In this document: positions 29,346 to 37,792 of the stretch, piece by piece
Position numbering within the stretch: the stretch's first letter is position 1
How the letters are laid out: every line of letters begins with the position of its first letter
From: Gibbsiella quercinecans
GTDB taxonomy: Bacteria; Pseudomonadota; Gammaproteobacteria; Enterobacterales; Enterobacteriaceae
NCBI RefSeq assembly: GCF_002291425.1
Contig: NZ_CP014136.1
Coordinates: 3,596,001 to 3,660,000, forward strand
Length of the DNA stretch: 64,000 nucleotides
Direction of reading: 5' to 3'
Notes under the pieces: generated by a model
Told to the model about the DNA's origin: nothing
The model's database searches: none
Seen by the model: only the letters and a program-made list of their open reading frames with translations
Translations under genes and position numbers: made by a program

Positions 29346-32078
29346 ATGACTGACATGAAAATAGAACACCGGAAAGTAAACCGGCCTGCGTCAGAAAATG
29401 ATAAACAGCATAAAAAAAGCTTCGCCATTGAAACTGAGGCTTTTAACAGCCCAGACCATACGCTGGCGCGGCTAAACAGCAGTCGCCAGGGGCTAACAAC
29501 TGAGGATGCGCTTGAACGGCTGGAGGAATATGGCCGTAATGAAGTGGCGCATGAGCAGGCTCCCCCCGCGCTAATCCAACTTTTGCAGGCATTCAATAAC
29601 CCGTTTATTTATGTCCTGATGGCGCTAGCTACCGTTAGCTTCGTTACCGATTACTGGCTACCGCTGCGTAACGGTGAAGAGACCGATCTGACAGGGATTA
29701 TCATCATTGTGACGATGGTCAGCTTGAGCGGGTTATTGCGTTTCTGGCAGGAATTTCGTACCAACAAAGCGGCGCATGCGTTGAAATCAATGGTCCGCAC
29801 CACGGCGACGGTGCTGCGGCGCGGCCCCGGCGATGTCGGCCCGGTGCAGGAAGAAATTGCGATTGAAGCGCTGGTGCCAGGGGACATCATCTTCCTGGCG
29901 GCGGGCGACCTGGTTCCGGCGGACGTTCGCTTGCTGGAGTCCCGGGACCTGTTTGTCAGCCAGTCGATACTCAGCGGAGAGTCACTGCCGGTTGAAAAGT
30001 ATGACGTGATGGCCAGCGTTTCCGGCAAAGGCAGCGACCGGCTTCCTGAGCCAAACAAGAGCAATAGCCTGCTTGAGATGGGCAATATCTGCCTGATGGG
30101 AACCAACGTGACCAGCGGCAGGGCGCAGGCGGTGGTCGTGGCTACCGGAAACCGCACCTGGTTTGGCTCGCTGGCGAAGTCGATCGTTGGCTCGCGTACC
30201 CAGACGGCGTTCGATCGCGGGGTGAACAGCGTTAGCTGGCTGTTGATTCGTTTTATGCTGGTGATGGTACCGATTGTGCTGCTGATTAACGGCTTCAGCA
30301 AAGGCGACTGGGTAGAGGCATCGTTGTTTGCCCTGGCGGTAGCGGTTGGCCTGACGCCGGAGATGCTGCCGATGATCGTCAGCTCAAACTTGGCTAAAGG
30401 CGCTATCGCGATGTCCCGGCGCAAAGTGATCGTCAAACGCCTGAATGCGATTCAGAACTTTGGCGCCATGGACGTGTTGTGTACCGATAAAACCGGCACG
30501 CTGACTCAGGACAATATCATTCTTGAGCATCATCTGGACGTGAGCGGTACCGAGAGCGACCGGGTGCTGACGCTGGCATGGCTCAACAGCAGCAGCCAGA
30601 GTGGGGCGCGCAACCTGATGGATAGAGCGGTGCTGCGTTTTGGCGAGGGGCGGATTGCAGCATCGACGAAAGAGCGCTTTGTGAAGCTTGATGAACTGCC
30701 GTTCGACTTTGTGCGCCGTCGGGTGTCGGTCTCCGTGGAAGATGTACGCCACGGCGATAAGAGCCTGATCTGCAAGGGCGCAGTCGAAGAGATGCTGATG
30801 GTGGCGACCCACCTGCGCGAAGGCGACAACGTGGTCGCGCTGGATGAAACCCGCCGCGATCAGCTGTTAGCTAAAACCGAGGACTATAACGCTCAGGGTT
30901 TCCGCGTACTGCTGGTGGCGAGCCGCAAACTGGATGACTCAGCCTTGATAACCCCGCTCAGCACCGCCGACGAGCAGGGTCTGACGGTCGAAGGGATGCT
31001 GACCTTCCTTGATCCGCCGAAAGAGAGCGCCGGAAAAGCGATTACTGCGCTACGCGATAACGGCGTGGCGGTGAAAGTCCTGACTGGCGATAACCCGGTG
31101 GTTACGGCACGCATTTGCCTTGAAGTGGGCATTGATGCCCACGGCATCCTGACCGGGGCGCAGATTGAAGCGATGTCGGATCGCGAACTGGAGCGCGAAG
31201 TGGAAACACGTTCGGTGTTCGCTAAGCTGACGCCGCTACAGAAGTCACGCATTTTGAAAACGTTGCAGAAAAATGGTCATACCGTCGGCTTCCTCGGCGA
31301 TGGCATCAACGATGCCCCGGCGTTGCGCGACGCGGACGTGGGGATATCGGTTGACAGCGCGGCGGATATCGCCAAAGAGGCATCCGATATCATCCTACTG
31401 GAAAAGGATCTGATGGTGCTGGAAGAGGGGGTGATCAAAGGACGTGAGACCTTCGGCAATATCATTAAGTACCTGAACATGACCGCCAGCTCTAACTTCG
31501 GCAACGTCTTTTCGGTGCTGGTGGCCAGCGCGTTTATTCCGTTCCTGCCGATGCTGGCGATCCATCTGCTGATCCAGAACCTGATGTACGATCTCTCTCA
31601 GCTCTCGTTGCCGTGGGATAAGATGGACAAAGAGTTTCTGCGCAAACCGCGCAAGTGGGATGCCAAAAACATCGGCCGCTTTATGCTGTGGATTGGCCCC
31701 ACGTCGTCCATTTTTGATATCACCACCTTCGCGCTGATGTGGTACGTGTTTGCGGCGAATAACGTCGAAGCGCAGGCGCTGTTCCAGTCCGGGTGGTTTA
31801 TTGAAGGGCTGCTGTCGCAGACGCTGGTGGTGCATATGCTGAGAACGCAGAAAATTCCGTTTATCCAGAGCTGTGCGACGCTGCCGGTATTGCTCACCAC
31901 TGTGCTGATTATGGCGATAGGGATCTACATTCCGTTCTCGCCGCTGGGAGCGGTGGTCGGGCTGGAGCCGTTGCCGCTGAGCTACTTCCCGTGGCTGGTT
32001 GCGACGCTGCTCAGTTACTGCCTGGTGGCGCAGGGAATGAAGCGTTTCTATATCAAACGTTTCGGCCAGTGGTTCTGA
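29346..32078 (+). CDS. mgtB: Mg2+-importing P-type ATPase MgtB
   Basis: This is a 910-residue P3-type ATPase of the inner membrane. The phosphorylation motif CTDKTGTLTQD, the actuator motif LSGESLPVEK, the ATP-binding LTGDN, and GDGINDAPALRDADVG are intact. About ten transmembrane segments are expected, with the PEMLP stretch of Mg2+ ATPases at about residue 340. It imports Mg2+ when the divalent ion is scarce. The gene follows mgtC by 155 bp, and the order mgtC-mgtB matches Salmonella, so mgtB is preferred over mgtA. RBS: GAGGATAA before the ATG. Confidence 0.95.
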   Translation: MTDMKIEHRKVNRPASENDKQHKKSFAIETEAFNSPDHTLARLNSSRQGLTTEDALERLEEYGRNEVAHEQAPPALIQLLQAFNNPFIYVLMALATVSFVTDYWLPLRNGEETDLTGIIIIVTMVSLSGLLRFWQEFRTNKAAHALKSMVRTTATVLRRGPGDVGPVQEEIAIEALVPGDIIFLAAGDLVPADVRLLESRDLFVSQSILSGESLPVEKYDVMASVSGKGSDRLPEPNKSNSLLEMGNICLMGTNVTSGRAQAVVVATGNRTWFGSLAKSIVGSRTQTAFDRGVNSVSWLLIRFMLVMVPIVLLINGFSKGDWVEASLFALAVAVGLTPEMLPMIVSSNLAKGAIAMSRRKVIVKRLNAIQNFGAMDVLCTDKTGTLTQDNIILEHHLDVSGTESDRVLTLAWLNSSSQSGARNLMDRAVLRFGEGRIAASTKERFVKLDELPFDFVRRRVSVSVEDVRHGDKSLICKGAVEEMLMVATHLREGDNVVALDETRRDQLLAKTEDYNAQGFRVLLVASRKLDDSALITPLSTADEQGLTVEGMLTFLDPPKESAGKAITALRDNGVAVKVLTGDNPVVTARICLEVGIDAHGILTGAQIEAMSDRELEREVETRSVFAKLTPLQKSRILKTLQKNGHTVGFLGDGINDAPALRDADVGISVDSAADIAKEASDIILLEKDLMVLEEGVIKGRETFGNIIKYLNMTASSNFGNVFSVLVASAFIPFLPMLAIHLLIQNLMYDLSQLSLPWDKMDKEFLRKPRKWDAKNIGRFMLWIGPTSSIFDITTFALMWYVFAANNVEAQALFQSGWFIEGLLSQTLVVHMLRTQKIPFIQSCATLPVLLTTVLIMAIGIYIPFSPLGAVVGLEPLPLSYFPWLVATLLSYCLVAQGMKRFYIKRFGQWF

Positions 32079-32096
32079 TGATAAGGAGGCGCAGAG

Positions 32097-32189
32097 ATGA
32101 ATCGTTCTCCGGACACCATCATCGCGCTGATATTTTTCCTGATGGGGTTGCTGGTGCTGCTGTGGGCTATCTGGCAAATCCTGTGCTGA
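32097..32189 (+). CDS. mgtR: Small regulatory membrane peptide MgtR
   Basis: The 30-residue peptide begins MNRSPDTIIALIFFL and has one transmembrane helix. The first residues equal those of Salmonella MgtR, which binds MgtC and promotes its FtsH-dependent turnover. The ATG is preceded by AAGGAGG and lies 18 bp after mgtB. It is easily missed because of its size. Confidence 0.88.
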   Translation: MNRSPDTIIALIFFLMGLLVLLWAIWQILC

Positions 32190-32202
32190 AAAGGGGGGCT
32201 CG

Positions 32203-32289
32203 ATGCGTAAAGGATCGCTGGATAACGTCTTTATTCAGGTGGTGATTATTGCGGCCATCATTATTCTACTGACTATCTGGATAAGATAA
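32203..32289 (+). CDS. mgtU: Small membrane peptide MgtU
   Basis: The 28-residue single-helix peptide reads MRKGSLDNVFIQ, then a run of I, V, A and L, ending TIWIR. It starts 13 bp after mgtR with AGGGGGG upstream. Salmonella encodes a peptide of this size at the same place (MgtU), reported to protect MgtB from FtsH proteolysis. The identification rests on position, length and helix type. Confidence 0.75.
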   Translation: MRKGSLDNVFIQVVIIAAIIILLTIWIR

Positions 32290-32295
32290 GAGGAG

Positions 32296-32314
32296 CCCGG
32301 GCCTGTGGCCCGGG
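32296..32314 (+). terminator. Hairpin at the end of the mgt operon
   Basis: A perfect 8-bp stem CCCGGGCC / GGCCCGGG with loop TGT lies seven bases after the mgtU stop and is followed by ATTTCA, so only a weak T-tract. Confidence 0.6.
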
Positions 32315-32462
32315 ATTTCAAGTCGTGATGTGATGGGTATCCCTCCCGCGGGAGCCTGTACCGCATTCCGTGTAAATGCCTTTTTTCCGTAGTGGCCGTC
32401 CTGGCGGTCAACGAACTGGGTAATAAAGCGGCATACCCCCACGTTGGCGCCGCCGTAAGCGG

Positions 32463-33353
32463 CTATGCCTTATTGCCTTGCCGGCGGTGAGCGGCCAGCA
32501 GCAGTTTCAGCATGGTTTCGGCGGCGGGCGATAAAGGGCGCGAGCCATGGGTGACTGCGTAATGCTTCACTTCCCAACGCGGCGTGCCCGGCACTTCCTG
32601 CAAGGGTAGCTCAGGGCGCAGCCGTTCAGCATAGTGGGTTGGCAGAATGCCGACATATTGCCCGGTGGCAATCAGCATCGCTACGGCCTCAATCCCATTC
32701 GCTTCCGGGCCACGCCGGTAACCCAGGCGGGCAATGCTCTCTTCAACAAAAGCCTGCTGACGACGGAAAACCACAGGGCGTTTTTCACCCGGCAATTCGG
32801 AAGCGATGAAATAAAGTTGATGGCTTTCACTGTACAACTCAATATAACGTAAAGATATGACCTTCTGGTGCTCCATAATACCTTTAACCGCAATATCCAG
32901 CTTGCGGTCGAGCAATGCCTGAATAAGCTGCGGTGCCGTTAGCGTATGCAACGATAAATTTACCAGCGGTGCCATATGGTGTAATTCTTTTAATGCCAGA
33001 TGTAAAAAACTGCCGGGATTACCGATAGTATTATCAGAAAAACCTATGGATAAATCACCGGAGATAATTTCACGGCTGGCATCTATAGCCGGGAAAATAC
33101 GATCGAGTGCATCCAGCGCTTCTTGGGCGTAAACCAGCGCGGCCTTACCCGCTTCGGTGAGCTCGAATCCTTGCGGGCCGCGGCTACAGAGTTTGGCCCC
33201 CAGCGTTTCCTCAACGGATTTAATCTGCCGGCTGATGGTGGTTTTCGTCATGTTCAGTTTATTTTCCGCCGCGGAAAAACCGCCGGCCTGCGCCGCCACG
33301 CAAAATATTCGCAGCGCTCTTAAATCACGTTCATTCAGTACTCGGGGCTTCAT
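32463..33353 (-). CDS. LysR-type regulator of the ureohydrolase locus
   Basis: The 296-residue regulator has the N-terminal helix-turn-helix GGFSAAENKLNMTKTTISRQIKSVEE (about residues 24-49) and a LysR co-inducer domain. It is divergent from the ureohydrolase/ABC operon with 105 bp between start codons, the usual geometry for a LysR protein activating its neighbour. The inducer may be the guanidino compound handled by that operon, which is an inference from position. Confidence 0.9.
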   Translation of the reverse strand: MKPRVLNERDLRALRIFCVAAQAGGFSAAENKLNMTKTTISRQIKSVEETLGAKLCSRGPQGFELTEAGKAALVYAQEALDALDRIFPAIDASREIISGDLSIGFSDNTIGNPGSFLHLALKELHHMAPLVNLSLHTLTAPQLIQALLDRKLDIAVKGIMEHQKVISLRYIELYSESHQLYFIASELPGEKRPVVFRRQQAFVEESIARLGYRRGPEANGIEAVAMLIATGQYVGILPTHYAERLRPELPLQEVPGTPRWEVKHYAVTHGSRPLSPAAETMLKLLLAAHRRQGNKA

Positions 33354-33458
33354 GGTTGTTTTTCCTGCAACGATGATTGCATAAAAAGTCTATTTTCCGT
33401 ATGGGCGAGCATTAATACAATCGCCGATAACACTTTTGCCACACCAGGGAAATATACC

Positions 33459-34424
33459 ATGTCAGAAATATTGACTGTTGCACCAAAAACAAATCATAAA
33501 TCTCTGTTATTTTCTGAATTAGCGTTGGATCTGGATAATCTGCAGGCGCATTTTGCCGTATTAGGTATGCCATATGGCGCGGCTTATACCCCGCAGGACT
33601 ACAACAATGATCAAACCAATGCGCCAACGGCGATCCGCCAGGCCTCCGATCGGGTGATCCGTAGCCCGGAACGTTATGATTTTGATATTGATGGCCCACT
33701 ATTACAGGGGCGGAAGGATGTGCGCTTTGTCGATTGTGGTGATGTGCCTGCCGATCTGAACGAACCGCGTGGCCATTTTAAGCGCGCCGAGCTGGCAACG
33801 CGCAAAATCCTGGCGGCGGGTGGCATTCCTATCGTGCTGGGCGGCGATCACGGTATTACTAACCCCATTCTGCGCGCTTTTGACGAGCAGGGGCCCATCA
33901 CTATTGTTCACCTGGATGCGCATCTTGACTGGCGCGACGAGGTGAACGGCGTTAAGGACGGGCTCTCCAGCCCGATGCGCCGGGCTTCAGAGCTGCCGTA
34001 TGTGAAACAGATTATTCAGATCGGCATGCGAGCATCGGGCAGTGCGCGCCAGGAAGAGGCAGACTATGCGCGGCAATGGGGCGCTGAAATCATTACCGCT
34101 TATGAATTACATGATATCGGTATGGATGCGGTACTGGCGCGGATCCCTGATGGGGGGCGTTATTACCTGACTATCGATGCCGATGGCCTCGATCCCTCCT
34201 GTATGCCGGCCGTGGCCGGGCCGGCGCCCGGTGGCGTTACCTTCGTTCAGGCACGGAAATTGATACATGGGCTGGTGAAGAAAGGACGCGTGGTCGGAAT
34301 GGACTTCGTGGAAATCCAGCCAGCAAAAGATATTCACCAACACTCCTGCATGATCGCTGGCCGTTTGATCCTCAATTTCATCGGGGCTGCGATCCGCGCT
34401 GGCTATTGTGATACCGCTCGTTAA
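33459..34424 (+). CDS. Ureohydrolase (agmatinase / guanidino-acid hydrolase family), copy 1
   Basis: The 321-residue binuclear manganese enzyme of the arginase/agmatinase family hydrolyses a guanidino group to urea plus amine. All three metal-site motifs are present: GGDHG (about residue 127), DAHLDW (about 153) and DADGLDP (about 245). The length fits agmatinase-like and guanidinobutyrase-like enzymes. It is well diverged from E. coli SpeB, so the substrate is open. The ATG follows a purine-rich GGGAAA. It is the first gene of a five-gene operon. Confidence 0.9.
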   Translation: MSEILTVAPKTNHKSLLFSELALDLDNLQAHFAVLGMPYGAAYTPQDYNNDQTNAPTAIRQASDRVIRSPERYDFDIDGPLLQGRKDVRFVDCGDVPADLNEPRGHFKRAELATRKILAAGGIPIVLGGDHGITNPILRAFDEQGPITIVHLDAHLDWRDEVNGVKDGLSSPMRRASELPYVKQIIQIGMRASGSARQEEADYARQWGAEIITAYELHDIGMDAVLARIPDGGRYYLTIDADGLDPSCMPAVAGPAPGGVTFVQARKLIHGLVKKGRVVGMDFVEIQPAKDIHQHSCMIAGRLILNFIGAAIRAGYCDTAR

Positions 34425-34442
34425 TTAACCGGGGAAATGCTG

Positions 34443-35183
34443 ATGAAACTGAAAACATTACTGATCACGCTTTGTATGCCAGCGATCCTGTATTTCGGCA
34501 GCAGTATGGCCGCAGAGCCGATACGTGTCGCCATCGATCCTACCTTCCCGCCGATGGAATACATGCAGCAGGGGAAACGCGTCGGCTTTGATATCGATCT
34601 GGCCGAAGCGCTGGCGGAAAAACTGGGCCGCCCGCTAGAATATACCGATATGGATTTTAAAGCGATGGTGCCTTCGGTGCTGGCCGGCCGTTCCGACATT
34701 ATCTTATCGGCGATTTATATTACGGATGACCGCAAAAAAGTCGTCGACTTTACCGAACCTTATTTTTCCGCCGGTTTGGTCATTTTAGTCAATAAAGACA
34801 ACACCAGCATTAAAGGCCCGGCCGATCTTGCCGGCAAACGGGTAGCGGTTCAGGTAGGCACCAAATCGGTGAGCGTGTTGAATCGCGAGTACCCGACGGC
34901 GAAGTTGATCGAGGTAGAAAAGAATGAGGAGATGTTCAACTCACTGACTTCCGGCCGGGCAGATGCAGTGGTTACCGGCAAGCCGGCTGCGCTGTTGTTT
35001 GCGAAAGCGCGCGGCACCAGCAAAGTGTTGGCGGAACCTGTCACGCATGAAGATTATGGCATTGCCGTCAGCAAACGTGAACCTGAGTTGCGTGCGGCGC
35101 TGAATAAAGCACTGGAACAAATTCGCGCAGACGGTAGTTGGCAGCGTATTTACGATAAGTGGTTTGGCGCCGCCGGTAACTAA
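34443..35183 (+). CDS. Periplasmic substrate-binding protein (family 3)
   Basis: The 246-residue protein has a signal peptide (about residues 1-23, GSSMAA) and the SBP_bac_3 fold. Visible family motifs are VAIDPTFPPMEY at the mature start, GFDIDLAEALAEKLG, and the ITDDRKKVVDFTEPY stretch. These bind basic or polar amino acids and, in this locus, perhaps a guanidino compound. The ATG at 34443 is preferred over 34437 because GGGGA is seven bases before it. It precedes the permease by 15 bp. Confidence 0.92.
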   Translation: MKLKTLLITLCMPAILYFGSSMAAEPIRVAIDPTFPPMEYMQQGKRVGFDIDLAEALAEKLGRPLEYTDMDFKAMVPSVLAGRSDIILSAIYITDDRKKVVDFTEPYFSAGLVILVNKDNTSIKGPADLAGKRVAVQVGTKSVSVLNREYPTAKLIEVEKNEEMFNSLTSGRADAVVTGKPAALLFAKARGTSKVLAEPVTHEDYGIAVSKREPELRAALNKALEQIRADGSWQRIYDKWFGAAGN

Positions 35184-35198
35184 GGGAGCATCGCGAAT

Positions 35199-35870
35199 AT
35201 GCTCACTTTTGATTTTTCACCCGCTCTGGCAGGCTGGCGAGAGTTGCTCGCAGGCGCACTAGTGACGATAGAAGTGACGCTATGCGCCATGCTGTTGAGC
35301 TGTATCCTCGGCACGCTGATCGGCCTGGCGCGCGTTAATCCCGCGCGTAAAGCCTTGTGGCTGGCCGGTAACACCTATGTAGTGTTGGTCCGCGGCACGC
35401 CGCTGCTGGTGCAACTGTTTATCCTCTATTTCGGCCTGCCTTACTTCGGCATTGTGATCCCGGCCTTCGTTTGCGGGGTGATTGGCATGGGCTGTTACTC
35501 TGCAGCCTATGTGTCTGAACTGGTGCGCGGCGCCATTTTGTCTATCGATCGCGGCCAGATGGAGGCGGGGCGTTCGATGGGGATGTCATCCGGGCAGGCG
35601 ATGCGTTGGGTCATTATGCCGCAAGCGCTGGTGCGGATGGTGCCGCCGATGGCGAACGAGTTTATCGCGCTGACCAAAAATTCGGCCCTGGTGTCATTGG
35701 TGACCATTCACGATGTGATGCATGAGGGGCAGAAGATTATCAGCGTGTCTTACCGCTCGCTGGAGGTCTATATCGTGATTGCCTTTATCTATCTGATATT
35801 GACCAGCGCCACGATGCTGGCGTTACGGCAACTGGAGCGCAAGCTGCGCGCCGGGGGGATGGTGCAATGA
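35199..35870 (+). CDS. Polar amino acid ABC transporter permease
   Basis: The 223-residue inner-membrane permease is of the HisMQ/GlnP type with about five transmembrane segments. The EAA loop that docks the ATPase reads EAGRSMGMSSGQAMRWVIMP at about residue 125. Only one permease gene is present, so the channel would be a homodimer. Its end overlaps the ATPase start by 4 bp. Confidence 0.93.
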   Translation: MLTFDFSPALAGWRELLAGALVTIEVTLCAMLLSCILGTLIGLARVNPARKALWLAGNTYVVLVRGTPLLVQLFILYFGLPYFGIVIPAFVCGVIGMGCYSAAYVSELVRGAILSIDRGQMEAGRSMGMSSGQAMRWVIMPQALVRMVPPMANEFIALTKNSALVSLVTIHDVMHEGQKIISVSYRSLEVYIVIAFIYLILTSATMLALRQLERKLRAGGMVQ

Positions 35871-36616
35871 GCCAGGGTATTATTCAGGTTAGCGATCTGC
35901 ACAAATCCTTCGGCGCCAACCGCATTCTTAACGGCATCAGCCTTGAGGTGAAACGCGGTGAGGTGGTGGTGATTATCGGGCCGAGTGGCTCCGGGAAAAG
36001 CACTTTTTTGCGCTGTTGTAATGGCCTTGAACAGGCGGAGAGCGGCTCGATTCGTATCTGCGGCGAGCGGTTGCTGGAGAAGGGCATCATGCTGGAGGAT
36101 ATGCGGCTGAATGCGTTACGGACGCATGTGGGCATGGTATTCCAGTCGTTTAATTTATTTCCCCACCTGACGATTTTACAAAACGTGGCTATCGGCCCAC
36201 GCAAAATTTTGCAGCAGCCAAAAGCGCACGCCGAGCAGTTGGCGATGCAACTGTTGGATAAAGTTGGTTTGGGGCATAAAGCGGATGCGATGCCGGCCAG
36301 CCTTTCCGGTGGGCAGAAGCAGCGCGTCGCCATCGCGCGTGCGCTGGCGTTGCAGCCAGAGGTGATGCTGTTTGATGAACCTACCTCCGCGCTGGATCCG
36401 GAGCTGGTTGATGAAGTGTTGGCGGTCATGAAGCAGTTAGCGCGAGAAGGGATGACCATGCTGGTGGTGACTCACGAGATGAGCTTCGCCAGAGAGATGG
36501 CGGATACGCTGGTGGTGATGGAGGAAGGGCGCATTGTGGAAGCGGGGCCGGCCGCGGCGATTTTCGCTCGCCCGGCGCACGCCAGAACGCAGGCATTGCT
36601 TAAAAAAATCAGTTGA
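35867..36616 (+). CDS. Polar amino acid ABC transporter ATPase
   Basis: The 249-residue ATPase is of the GlnQ/HisP type. Walker A is GPSGSGKST (about residue 39), the Q-loop lies in MVFQSFNLFPH, the signature is LSGGQKQR and Walker B plus D-loop is LFDEPTSALDPE. It powers import through the neighbouring permease. The ATG overlaps the permease stop (ATGA). Confidence 0.95.
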   Translation: MSQGIIQVSDLHKSFGANRILNGISLEVKRGEVVVIIGPSGSGKSTFLRCCNGLEQAESGSIRICGERLLEKGIMLEDMRLNALRTHVGMVFQSFNLFPHLTILQNVAIGPRKILQQPKAHAEQLAMQLLDKVGLGHKADAMPASLSGGQKQRVAIARALALQPEVMLFDEPTSALDPELVDEVLAVMKQLAREGMTMLVVTHEMSFAREMADTLVVMEEGRIVEAGPAAAIFARPAHARTQALLKKIS

Positions 36617-36630
36617 GGGTGCGCCATAAG

Positions 36631-37575
36631 ATGACCAATATGCGTGGGATCGATCGGGTTAACCGTGCCTTTACCGGAATCGCCACCTTTCTGCGCGCCA
36701 ATTACTGCGATGATCTTACGCAGCTACAGGCGCAGATGGCGGTATTTGGCGTACCGCTGGATGAAGCTTCGCCTTTTATGCCGGGATCGCGCATGGCACC
36801 GCGCAGTATCCGCGAACATTCGATGCGGTTTTCCCCCAGCGGCTTTTACGATATCGCCAGCCAGCAACATTTTCTCGCTAATGAAATTACCAGCGGCAAA
36901 ATTCAGGATGTGGGGGATGTGGATATTTTGCCCACCAATCTGCAGCAAACTCTGGAAAATATCTCGCAGATGACTCGCCAGCTACGGCGTAAAGGGGTGA
37001 TACCGGTGGCGATAGGCGGGGATCATTCCGTCTCGTACCCGTTGATTCGCGGTATTGAAGAACCGATACATGTGATTCAGTTTGACGCACATCTGGATTT
37101 TGCGCCGGTACAAAACCAGATGCACTACACCAATGGTCAGCCTTTCCGCCATATTGCAGCTCTGCCGCAGGTGAAAAGCCTGACTCAGGTCGGTATCCGC
37201 AGCCTGCGCGTGCGCCCTGAAGAAGTCGCCGATGCTCGTGCTCAAGGCAGCCGCATCGTTCCCATTAATGATTTCCGTAAAAGCAGCCCGCAACAGATCG
37301 CGTCATTATTACCCGCCGGTGAGAAATGCTACGTCAGCATTGATATCGACGTGCTGGATATGGCGCTGGTACCCGGCTGCGTTTCCGCCGAGCCTGACGG
37401 CATGAACTATGCACAGTTACGCAACACGTTGTGCGCGCTGGCGGAGCGGATGGAGATTATTGGTTTTGACCTGGTCGAGGTTAACCCGTTGCTGGATGTT
37501 GGTACGGGTATGACTTCCTATCTGGCGGCCCATACGATGGTGGAGTTTATCGGCCATATTTTTGCTCACCGTTGA
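36631..37575 (+). CDS. Ureohydrolase family protein, copy 2
   Basis: The 314-residue second arginase/agmatinase-type enzyme is only distantly like the first. The metal motifs are GGDHS (about residue 130), DAHLDF (about 155) and DIDVLDM (about 240). In the last motif the usual Pro after LD is Met, but the metal-binding Asp pair is kept. A TTG at 36613 overlapping the ATPase stop and a GTG at 36619 are possible starts. ATG 36631 is the first ATG. It closes the operon before a strong terminator. Confidence 0.88.
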   Translation: MTNMRGIDRVNRAFTGIATFLRANYCDDLTQLQAQMAVFGVPLDEASPFMPGSRMAPRSIREHSMRFSPSGFYDIASQQHFLANEITSGKIQDVGDVDILPTNLQQTLENISQMTRQLRRKGVIPVAIGGDHSVSYPLIRGIEEPIHVIQFDAHLDFAPVQNQMHYTNGQPFRHIAALPQVKSLTQVGIRSLRVRPEEVADARAQGSRIVPINDFRKSSPQQIASLLPAGEKCYVSIDIDVLDMALVPGCVSAEPDGMNYAQLRNTLCALAERMEIIGFDLVEVNPLLDVGTGMTSYLAAHTMVEFIGHIFAHR

Positions 37576-37725
37576 GGTAGCCACCCGCCGTCAAAAAGCG
37601 GGTTGACGATGCGGGCCAGCAACTCCGTGTTCCAACGTGATGGCAGCCAGGCAAAATCTTCCGGGCTCCTTTCCCCCAGCCGCTGTTGCCCCCATAAAAG
37701 TGGGGCAGCGGGGCGCTGCACTCAA

Positions 37726-37759
37726 AGCGCCGCATCCCCTCATTATGCGGCGCTCTTTT
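37726..37759 (+). terminator. Intrinsic terminator of the ureohydrolase operon
   Basis: A perfect 10-bp stem AGCGCCGCAT / ATGCGGCGCT with a 9-base loop is followed by CTTTT. A second hairpin (TTGCCCC / GGGGCAG) lies just upstream at about 37685-37709. Confidence 0.85.
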
Positions 37760-37792
37760 ACTGCTATTGCTAAGAAGAACCGGCGTTTCCCT

